From NCBI GenBank assembly GCA_934501535.1, contig CAKSUM010000020.1, positions 1-47,609 on the forward strand: a DNA stretch of 47,609 nucleotides. Reading direction: 5' to 3'. Numbering within the stretch: the stretch's first letter is position 1; each line of letters begins with the position of its first letter. The notes under the pieces were generated by a model. That model had not been told where the DNA came from and did not search any database. It was given only the letters and a program-made list of their open reading frames with translations. This document shows positions 40,460 through 47,609 of the stretch, one piece after another. Both the position numbers and the translations under genes were made by a program. The DNA comes from an uncultured Clostridia bacterium. Lineage in GTDB: Bacteria; Bacillota; Clostridia; UBA1381.

Positions 40460-43400
40460 TTATTTTACCGTGATGCTGCCCTGTACAGGCTCTGCGCCGG
40501 ATATGGTCTTCCATACAAATATTTTTGCTGTCTGACCGTCTGCCGGGAGATCTACAGGCTTATCAACCGCTTCTGCGCCTGCTTCATAGTTGCCTGCCGA
40601 TGTTACCTTAACCAGCTTACTGCCGTCATAGTAACCTACCCATACGGATATTGCACTTGAAGCCGCACTCGGGTCGATAGTAATGTTCAAAGCGTCTGTA
40701 CCCTTTGTATAGGATATAATATCCTTGATTTCCGGAGTATCAGCGCCGTAGCTTACGTCAATCTTTTCAAGAGCAACGCTGCCGGTACCTGTTGTACTGC
40801 CGTTTACATATACCTGTGCGAGGAAGTCATAACCTGTCATATCCGCGTCGGTTATGGCAATTGTTCCTGTTGCCGGAACTGCGCTCGATGCGCTTGACGC
40901 TGACCACTTAAGCTCACCGTTTGCAATAGTTACTGTCCAGGCAACCGTTCCGTCAAAGCCGCAAAGCTCATTCGAGAAATCGAACTTAGACTCTTCAATC
41001 GGTTCATCTTCCGTTCCGGTTGTCTTTACAAACAGCATTACGCCGCCGGTTGCACCGGAATTGGTTGTTGTGAATGTAATCTTGTTTATTCCTGCCGGAA
41101 CTTCCTTATATCCGGAGATATCCCAGTTTGCGCCCATCTTAGCTTTAGCGTCCGCAATACTGCTTACTACAAGCGCGCCGTTTGAAATCTTCGCATTACC
41201 GAACAATGTGTAGTCATTGTTGCTACCGATATTTGCAGTTGATGTCAGCCACTTTGTACCGTTTGTATTTGCAGCAATTTCCTTAGCAGCTACATTACCG
41301 TTATCATCCATTTCCGGTTCGATCGCGTCTGTATCGCTGTACTTAAATTCGTCCTTCAGAAGCTGGCTTGCGTTGCCCGAAAGGGTCAGGATAACCATGC
41401 TCTTGTTCGGAACAGTGAATACTCTGTCGCCGAATACTTCCGGATTCTCATACTCTATAGCATTAACCGTAGCAAGGTCTGCTGTATCGGTATCGAACAT
41501 GAATGAGTACATATTCGGAGCCGAGTAGGTAACCTTCTTCGACAGCTTGAAGTCTTTGAACTCAGCCGGAAGTGTGATATTTGCGTCAACCTGTGTATAT
41601 GCCTGGTTGTTTATGAGTATAAGATTGATTGTATCGTCCGAAACTTTAACGGTTGTTGCCTCAAATCTTCTCGATGTAGGTGCATTCTGATATGCGTCCG
41701 TAACGTCATTTGTTACGTCAAAGGTTGTCTTGTAGATACCATTGTCGCTCCAAGCGTCAGTGAGTACATTATATGCTGTTGTTTCGGGGTTCGCGTGGAA
41801 TTTCTTATCCTTGCCCGAATACTGCCAGCGTGCATACATACCGCTTGTGCTTACTGTTGAGTGGTTGTAACCGGAATCTGTAAATCCGCCGTTTGCAGCC
41901 TTAACAATGAAGTATGCATTTGCCAGACCTGCGAACAGTCCCGAATTTGTTGTTGTTGCGTAGTAGTTGTTTTCTGCGTGCCAGAACACTGCATGCTCTG
42001 TCATTGAAAGCTTAACGTTGCCGTAGCCCTTGTTTGCCAGTATATCGTACAGCGGCTTTGCATAGCCTTCGAGTACGTTTTCCGGATTAATTCCGTAGTA
42101 GTAAGCATGGAATGCCATTGCGTCAATTCTGTCTGCAATGCCCTTATGCTGTCCGTCCTCTGTGCCGTCAGCAAGCTGAGCTACCCATTTCTTAGCCGAG
42201 GTCATGCTGCCCCAGTCGGAATCGGTGCCCCAAGGAGCTGTCGGTCCGCAGGCAATAATCTTAACCTTGCCCTCCGGGTCATTAGCCTTTATCTGGTCAA
42301 TCATAGCGTTTGATATATCCAGATACCAGCCCATCAGGTCGGCATATTTCGACATACCCTTACCGTAATCGATTTCGTTACCAAGCTCAATTGCGTACAG
42401 GTTAATCGGTGTGCTGCTGCCGAACTTCTCAAGTCTGAATGCCTTTGATTCCTCATCGGTACCAATAAGTGCCTTAACCAGCTTACCTGTATCCTCCGCC
42501 GTTGTTGTGTTCGGTGATACTGCCAATACAAATGACATATTCGGGTTATTAGCCTTGAATGCCTGTATTGTCTTTGCAACGCCCATCTTGTAAAGCTTCG
42601 CAGACGTTGTGCCTATCTTGTCAACCTGCTGTGTGGTTTCATTTCCTTCTTCGTCCGTGATGGTAACTGTCTTGTAACGCTTGCTTTCCGGGAAGGAAAC
42701 GTATGTTGAATCCAAACCGTTAAGGTCATTCCACATATTTACAGCGTTTGACGAACCGCCGCCGATACGGAGTGTTGAAATCGGGCTCTGAGCCTTTGCC
42801 CATGCCTTGTATTCATCTCTCAGGTTGCCGTCAGCGTCATAGAACTTATCGTAATTGTCGCCGAATTCGTAGTGAGTACCTGTCAGAACATTCTTTGCTG
42901 TATTGTCATTTTCAGCAGTAACGTTAACGTTAACTGCAGCTTTTTCATCGCTGATTACGTCTGACAAATCAAGCTTCAGCAATGCACGAACCTGAGCGTC
43001 TCTGCCGTAGTCGGCGTCTTTGAACATCTTAGAAAACTCTGATTGTGAGTATGCTTTCTTTTCATACATTGTATCATATGAAACGTCTTCTGTTGCACCG
43101 TAGAGTGCGATTTCGGAAAGCTGTGATCCTGCTCCGTCGCCGCCCGATGCGAATGCTGCCGGGTAAACCCAGTTAGCGCTTATAAGCTCTTTAACCTTGT
43201 CATCATTGATAACACCCGAGCTGTGACCGCCTGCAGAACCCTTAGCATCCCATGCAACCGTTCCGTCTTCGCGGATAGTGATTGTATAGGTAATCGCCTC
43301 GTCCTGACCCATCCATGCAACGTCGGTATCGATTGTTGTGTTTTCATTATCAACGCCGTTAGCGCTGCCTATAGTTCCGAATACTGACCAGTCATAGATA

Positions 43401-46400
43401 ACCGTATCCTTGTACGCGTTCATTTCATCAGCAGTCCAGTATCTTGAGTCTGCCTGTATGCCCGGATTTACGCTCTTTCTGATCATCGGTGAACGCTTAG
43501 CGCGTACTTCGCCGTTTTCCATGCCGTAGCGTGACTGCTCATCACCCGTAAATCCGAATTCGAGGAAGTATTTTTCATTTCCGCTTACAAAGAGTCTTAC
43601 ACCTGCATTTCTTGCCGGCTTTTTCATTGTAAACGTAACCTTGTGCAGGTCGGTAAACTTCTTGTTTTCGCCCATGTCAAGGTTTACAGCCGCGATATGC
43701 GGGAAGTTGCAGCCCAATACCTGAAGTGCCTTTGCACTTGTATTGATGTATGCCTGACCGTTATGAGCTGTGGTATTTGTGTTTGCGTCGCCGTATGAAC
43801 CCGTCCATACGCTCGATGTAATCCACTTAGCGCCGCTTGCAGCATTTGTGCCGAGCACTGCCGCGCCGGACGCCATTCTGTGACCTGTGTATGTGCCTTC
43901 GCTTTCAACACCGTCTACAATGGTCTTAACGCCTGTTTCGGTGTCTTCCTGTGTGATTGTATCATCGTCATTCTTGTATAATTCAAAATCATCATAGAAC
44001 AACGGCTCTTCATATTCTTCGCTCTTTGTGTACCAAAGATTTACTTTGTTAACCTTCGTCCGGCCGTCACCGCCTGATCTGAATGCTATCGGGTAACGGA
44101 AATTGCTCATAAGCGATGAAACAACTTCGGCAGAAATTGTACCCGACATTGCGCCGCCATTGTCGCCCTTAGCAACATAGCTGATTGAACCGTCATTATT
44201 GACTGTAACTGTCCAGTCCATCGGTGTTGCAGTGTTTGCAAAGTCTTTTTCCAGCTTCGCTGTTACACCGTCTGCACATGTGTAACTCCATTCCTTTGTG
44301 GTTTCGTCCTGCTGAGCCTGTGCAAGAACCGTTCCTTTGCCGTTTACCGTCAGACCCACTGCCGGGTATCTGTTGTTTACGGCAAGCGTTCCGCCGAGAG
44401 CGTTATACAAGTCATTCTTGCTTCCGAAAGTAAGGTAAGTTTTCTCGTCATTGCTTACGAACATGGTCAAAGCTGACAATCTCGTACCGTTCGTCAGTTT
44501 TACATTAACCTTGTCAACCGACTTGACTGCGCCGTTTCCGAGGTCGAAGTTAACCGTACCGTCTGCGGTGTCACCGCGTCCACTGAATGTAAGCGTCTTA
44601 TCGGTGATATTAATGTAAGCATCACCCGAAACTCCTGCAGCGTAGCTTCCTTGCCAAACTTTTGAGGTTACGTACTGCCACTTATGACCTTCGTCATTCG
44701 TGCCCGTTGCAAGAACCTTCTTGCCTTCGGTAAGTTTATATGCTGTTGTTACCGCATTATCTGCCGTATAATCTCTGAAACGGTCTGAAATCTGCGGCTG
44801 TGAAACTGCTTCATTCTTTGTGTACCAAACGTTTACGTTTGTGAATGTCGCTCTGTTGTCACCTGCGCCCATGAATGACATCGGGTAACGCATTGTTTCG
44901 AGCAGCGGTTCAACGATGTCCGCCGAAATCGTACCTGTTACCTTACCGCCCTTATCACATTCAGCAGTAAATGCAACGGAATTATCCGATTTAACTTCAA
45001 TCGTCCATGTTGTGTTGTAGCTGCCGTTCCATTCGCCGCTCTTTGCCCATGCAGCGTCGATATTAGCTGTTACGCCGTCTGCACATGTATAGCTCCATTC
45101 GCTTGTATCAGCATTCTGCTGAGCCTGTGCGAGAATCTGCCAGCCGCTTGCCGTATAAAGTGCTACAACCGGTAAACGGTTAGCTACACCTATACCCATC
45201 GGGTTGCCGACATCGGCTCTCAGACCGAATGTAATGAATGAAGTTTCCGAAGCGTTTACAAATGCGTTCAGCATACCCATTCTGTCAAAACTTACAACCT
45301 TTGCCTGAACTTTTTCAAGCGACTTCATCATATCTTCGCCAAGGTCAAGCTTAACACTGCCGTACGTAGCTCCGCCGCGGCCGCGAACCAAAAGTGCTTT
45401 CGCCGATGTGTCGATGTACGCATCGCCCGAAATTCCTGCGGCATAACTTCCCTTCCACTTTGCGGAGGTTACATACTGCCATTTATGACCGTCGCTGTTT
45501 GTGCCGGTTGCAAGAACCTTTTCACCGTCGGTCAGGTTCCACACGTTGCCCTGTGTAACTGCGTTGTCTGCCGTATACGATGTAAAGTCATCTGTGAATG
45601 ACGGCGGTGTCGGCAGGTCATTTGCGTCATATGTGATTGAGAAATCTCTTACCGCATATGCCTGGTTCTGAGTTGAAAGCTTTACAAACTCAATCGGAGC
45701 GCCTACTCTTGCAAGCGGTGCGGAATCAACCAGCTTACCGGCAAATTCCTGACCGTTTTCAATGTAGCTCCATACTACGCCGTTTTCAGTGTTTGTGATT
45801 GTTATATCGCCTGCTTTGTCATAGCTCTTGAGTGTAAGTGCACCCGCATTCCATCTGGCAAACCAATCTGTTGACAAAGGTGTATCCCACTTAATGTAAG
45901 TAGTAACTCCGTCTACAACCTTACGGAAGTAACGTCTGTACATATAATTTTGACCCTCAGGCGCTGTGTCTGACGGTACACCGTCTGTTCCTTCCTGTTC
46001 AAGACGAAGTCCCATTGAGCCGTATGACGAACCGGTTTTTCCTATTTCATAATAGGATTTTCCGTCTTCCGAAATGGCGAACTTCATACCGATAGAACCG
46101 TGCAGATACCAGTTGTCATTATTCTCGTAATTACCAAACTGTGAAAGCTTAGTCTTGATAATATTTTTAACCGGTAAATTCTCTGCAACAAAACCGTTCG
46201 GTCTGACTGTGATATTCTGTGATGTATAGTTGAAAGTTTTCAAAGCGCCGTTTGAAATTTCAGCCCAGCCGGTGCCTGTGGTATCAGTAATTGTCCAGTC
46301 ACCGATATTACCGGTTGAACCGGTAATTCTTGGCTGATCCTCCGAGAAATCGGCTGTCCATGTTTTCCAATCGGGAAGCGGTTCTGAATAGATAGCAAGA

Positions 46401-47491
46401 TTATCAAGTCTTACGCCGTCCTCATGATTGCCTGTTCCGAACATGAATGCTGCACCTGTTCCTGCAAGCGAAGTGTCTGCACAAACACCCGACAGGAACG
46501 CTGTCTTTTCAGCATCTCCAAAGTATTCGTCGGAGGGCATCATTTCAAATGCAACTCCGTCTGTGGTGGTTTTGAGCGTTACATGTACCCAATCGTTATT
46601 GAATACACCCTTTGTGCCGCTGTATCCGCTGCCCCATTTAACAAATACCGGAGCGCCGTCTTTAACCATCTTGAAGTATGTTCTTCCCTGATAGTCGCCG
46701 TTGCCGGTAATGTTGTATGTAACAGTTGTTGTGGAACCGTCATCATTCGTTGCGGTGCTGTCCTGCAAAACCGCCGTATCCAGCGTAAAGCGGTAATGCT
46801 CGTTTGTAGGCTCCGTAACAGTTTCGGTTACATTGCCCTCAGCGTCCTGTGTAGTTGTTGTTTTTGTGTACCATACCGGATAATCGTAGGTTTTTTCAAC
46901 ACCCTCCGAATTGGTATGCTTAACGATAATCGGTGTACCCTCGGACGTTGCCAAAGGTGCAGTACCTGAAACAGTGTCACCTACATGACCTATTTCATAG
47001 TAGGATTTACCGTCTGCCGACATGTTAATACGTGCAAAAACGTTTGATGCACCGTCTTTTTTGTTCGCCAGTGAGCCTAAATCAAACTCAACCTGATTTT
47101 CTTCCGGCAGAGTATTGATTCCGGCAAGCTTCATTCCTGTTGTACGTCCGCCGACCGTTTTGCGGCGAATAAATTTGTTACCGTTATACTCGCCTATCTG
47201 TGCCGTTTCCCATGTAGGATAATAATTTTCATGCTTTCCCCAGTATATCCAGTCGGTGTTTACTATATCGCCGTTTTCGTTCTCGATTTCAAAAATCGAG
47301 CCCTCCGCCATTGAAAGCGGATCCTTAACATAGCCCTCAAAGTCCTCGCCGTAAACCTTGACCCAGTTTGACGGCAGTCCCTCCGGAGCTTGACCCGAGG
47401 TGGTTTTTTCCGCACTCGCTGTCAATCCGGTAAAGGTTGACGCAAGCATCGTAACCGACAGCAACGCGGAAAGAATGTTCTTTCTCTTCAT
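40460..47491 (-). CDS. Giant secreted modular enzyme, clan GH-A-like, 2343 residues
   Basis: Signal peptide 1-27. Two LamG/concanavalin-like modules (~48-370 and ~380-620) precede three related ones of about 270 residues starting near residues 632, 901 and 1165 (shared words YTADNAVT, VLATGTN, GHKWQYVTS, GSYAAG, WSYTCADGVTA). The catalytic domain is about 1520-1990: LRIGGGSSNAVNMWND, ELGNEIDYG with E1706 as acid/base, ACGPTAPWG, MAFHAYYYG and MTEHAVFWH with E1832 as nucleophile. Another sandwich (~2045-2250) and a short Ig-like C-terminus follow. No SLH, LPXTG or dockerin is seen, so how it is held at the cell is unclear. AAGGAGGG lies ten bases before the ATG. It resembles the catalytic part of the 771-residue SLH enzyme. 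Substrate: probably a plant polysaccharide. Confidence 0.88.
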   Translation of the reverse strand: MKRKNILSALLSVTMLASTFTGLTASAEKTTSGQAPEGLPSNWVKVYGEDFEGYVKDPLSMAEGSIFEIENENGDIVNTDWIYWGKHENYYPTWETAQIGEYNGNKFIRRKTVGGRTTGMKLAGINTLPEENQVEFDLGSLANKKDGASNVFARINMSADGKSYYEIGHVGDTVSGTAPLATSEGTPIIVKHTNSEGVEKTYDYPVWYTKTTTTQDAEGNVTETVTEPTNEHYRFTLDTAVLQDSTATNDDGSTTTVTYNITGNGDYQGRTYFKMVKDGAPVFVKWGSGYSGTKGVFNNDWVHVTLKTTTDGVAFEMMPSDEYFGDAEKTAFLSGVCADTSLAGTGAAFMFGTGNHEDGVRLDNLAIYSEPLPDWKTWTADFSEDQPRITGSTGNIGDWTITDTTGTGWAEISNGALKTFNYTSQNITVRPNGFVAENLPVKNIIKTKLSQFGNYENNDNWYLHGSIGMKFAISEDGKSYYEIGKTGSSYGSMGLRLEQEGTDGVPSDTAPEGQNYMYRRYFRKVVDGVTTYIKWDTPLSTDWFARWNAGALTLKSYDKAGDITITNTENGVVWSYIENGQEFAGKLVDSAPLARVGAPIEFVKLSTQNQAYAVRDFSITYDANDLPTPPSFTDDFTSYTADNAVTQGNVWNLTDGEKVLATGTNSDGHKWQYVTSAKWKGSYAAGISGDAYIDTSAKALLVRGRGGATYGSVKLDLGEDMMKSLEKVQAKVVSFDRMGMLNAFVNASETSFITFGLRADVGNPMGIGVANRLPVVALYTASGWQILAQAQQNADTSEWSYTCADGVTANIDAAWAKSGEWNGSYNTTWTIEVKSDNSVAFTAECDKGGKVTGTISADIVEPLLETMRYPMSFMGAGDNRATFTNVNVWYTKNEAVSQPQISDRFRDYTADNAVTTAYKLTEGKKVLATGTNDEGHKWQYVTSKVWQGSYAAGVSGDAYINITDKTLTFSGRGDTADGTVNFDLGNGAVKSVDKVNVKLTNGTRLSALTMFVSNDEKTYLTFGSKNDLYNALGGTLAVNNRYPAVGLTVNGKGTVLAQAQQDETTKEWSYTCADGVTAKLEKDFANTATPMDWTVTVNNDGSISYVAKGDNGGAMSGTISAEVVSSLMSNFRYPIAFRSGGDGRTKVNKVNLWYTKSEEYEEPLFYDDFELYKNDDDTITQEDTETGVKTIVDGVESEGTYTGHRMASGAAVLGTNAASGAKWITSSVWTGSYGDANTNTTAHNGQAYINTSAKALQVLGCNFPHIAAVNLDMGENKKFTDLHKVTFTMKKPARNAGVRLFVSGNEKYFLEFGFTGDEQSRYGMENGEVRAKRSPMIRKSVNPGIQADSRYWTADEMNAYKDTVIYDWSVFGTIGSANGVDNENTTIDTDVAWMGQDEAITYTITIREDGTVAWDAKGSAGGHSSGVINDDKVKELISANWVYPAAFASGGDGAGSQLSEIALYGATEDVSYDTMYEKKAYSQSEFSKMFKDADYGRDAQVRALLKLDLSDVISDEKAAVNVNVTAENDNTAKNVLTGTHYEFGDNYDKFYDADGNLRDEYKAWAKAQSPISTLRIGGGSSNAVNMWNDLNGLDSTYVSFPESKRYKTVTITDEEGNETTQQVDKIGTTSAKLYKMGVAKTIQAFKANNPNMSFVLAVSPNTTTAEDTGKLVKALIGTDEESKAFRLEKFGSSTPINLYAIELGNEIDYGKGMSKYADLMGWYLDISNAMIDQIKANDPEGKVKIIACGPTAPWGTDSDWGSMTSAKKWVAQLADGTEDGQHKGIADRIDAMAFHAYYYGINPENVLEGYAKPLYDILANKGYGNVKLSMTEHAVFWHAENNYYATTTNSGLFAGLANAYFIVKAANGGFTDSGYNHSTVSTSGMYARWQYSGKDKKFHANPETTAYNVLTDAWSDNGIYKTTFDVTNDVTDAYQNAPTSRRFEATTVKVSDDTINLILINNQAYTQVDANITLPAEFKDFKLSKKVTYSAPNMYSFMFDTDTADLATVNAIEYENPEVFGDRVFTVPNKSMVILTLSGNASQLLKDEFKYSDTDAIEPEMDDNGNVAAKEIAANTNGTKWLTSTANIGSNNDYTLFGNAKISNGALVVSSIADAKAKMGANWDISGYKEVPAGINKITFTTTNSGATGGVMLFVKTTGTEDEPIEESKFDFSNELCGFDGTVAWTVTIANGELKWSASSASSAVPATGTIAITDADMTGYDFLAQVYVNGSTTGTGSVALEKIDVSYGADTPEIKDIISYTKGTDALNITIDPSAASSAISVWVGYYDGSKLVKVTSAGNYEAGAEAVDKPVDLPADGQTAKIFVWKTISGAEPVQGSITVK
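44012..45610 (-). repeat. Tandem ~813-bp duplication inside the giant gene
   Basis: Two copies of a ~271-codon module lie head to tail (from about 45,600 and 44,790). DNA-level similarity is still visible, for example in the ACTGCCA-TTATGACC and CTGCTGAGCCTGTGC segments that recur about 815-830 bp apart. A third, more diverged copy with an insertion follows. Confidence 0.8.
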
Positions 47492-47542
47492 TTAGAAAAT
47501 CCCTCCTTAATTTTTTTGCGAAAGCGGCACGCTTCCTCCTTC

Positions 47543-47609
47543 TTTATAAAAGGTAGTTAGTGCAGAATTTCATTGATACATAGTATCAATGAAAAGGCAT
47601 GCCTTTTCA
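47543..47609. promoter_or_regulatory. Promoter region of the giant gene with two overlapping palindromes
   Basis: TTTCATTGATAC (47568-47579) pairs perfectly with GTATCAATGAAA (47583-47594), and TGAAAAGGCATGCCTTTTCA (47590-47609) is a perfect 20-bp palindrome sharing TGAAA with it. A TATAAA -10-like box on the minus strand is at 47543-47548 with no good -35; the first palindrome occupies that place. The window ends here. Confidence 0.55.

Noticed and set aside
1..47609. CRISPR array or cas genes
   Set aside because: No regularly spaced direct repeats of 24-40 bp and no Cas-like proteins were found; the only tandem repeat is the protein-coding duplication at 44-45.6 kb.
1..47609. Insertion sequences, prophage or integrase genes
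   Set aside because: No transposase, integrase or phage structural protein is seen; only hints of mobility are the S23-like unit and the T-arm-like scar.

Overview
The window reads as chromosomal DNA of an anaerobic, spore-forming Bacillota of the class Clostridia. Supporting signs are the sporulation coat-assembly ATPase gene spoIVA, consensus sigma-A promoters and strong AGGAGG ribosome binding sites, tRNAs with encoded CCA ends, several S-layer homology (SLH) proteins and many carbohydrate-active enzymes. The set of huge secreted, SLH-anchored glycoside hydrolases recalls pectin/hemicellulose degraders that display single enzymes on the cell wall instead of building cellulosomes (for example the Monoglobus lineage); that placement is inference.

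Layout. 1-2500: a visibly AT-richer accessory stretch with a four-helix-bundle (S23/avd-like) gene in a nest of hairpins, a GH43 enzyme and a divergent AraC regulator. 2652-3115: five tRNAs (Val, Asp, Phe, Gly, Cys) on the minus strand behind a perfect consensus promoter. 3296-7302: surface-polymer synthesis genes (sugar nucleotidyltransferase, UDP-GlcNAc 2-epimerase, GT2 glycosyltransferase, GtrA flippase-like protein), followed by a large secreted 'stalk domain' protein and a convergent beta-propeller protein. 11563-18410: housekeeping run of GluRS, GlnRS, a PLP aminotransferase, TrpRS and a WecA/TagO-type initiating transferase. 18444-22464: CpXC and DUF2752 proteins, a DUF4163/DUF3298-like lipoprotein, spoIVA and an Sfp-type phosphopantetheinyl transferase.

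22565-31778: a seven-gene minus-strand operon that looks like an intracellular glycoside-processing pathway: GH78 rhamnosidase-like, zinc-less MDR dehydrogenase, SGNH hydrolase, TIM-barrel epimerase, GH57-like enzyme, GH3 beta-glucosidase and a radical SAM/SPASM protein. None of these has a signal peptide, so oligosaccharides or plant glycosides are probably imported first. 31971-47491: a second minus-strand cluster of four exported proteins: a 2343-residue modular clan GH-A-like enzyme without SLH domains, an SLH protein of 1034 residues, an SLH-anchored clan GH-A-like enzyme related to the giant one, and an N-terminally SLH-anchored protein of 988 residues.

How it may fit together (inference): the polymer genes (epimerase giving UDP-ManNAc, TagO/WecA-type initiator, GT2/GtrA) could help build the secondary cell-wall polymer that SLH domains grip; the SLH cluster digests polysaccharide at the surface; the GH78/GH3/GH57 operon finishes the products inside. 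The least explained parts are the 15.5-kb SLH/giant-enzyme cluster and the enzymes of the GH78 operon that lack usual catalytic residues or an obvious partner.
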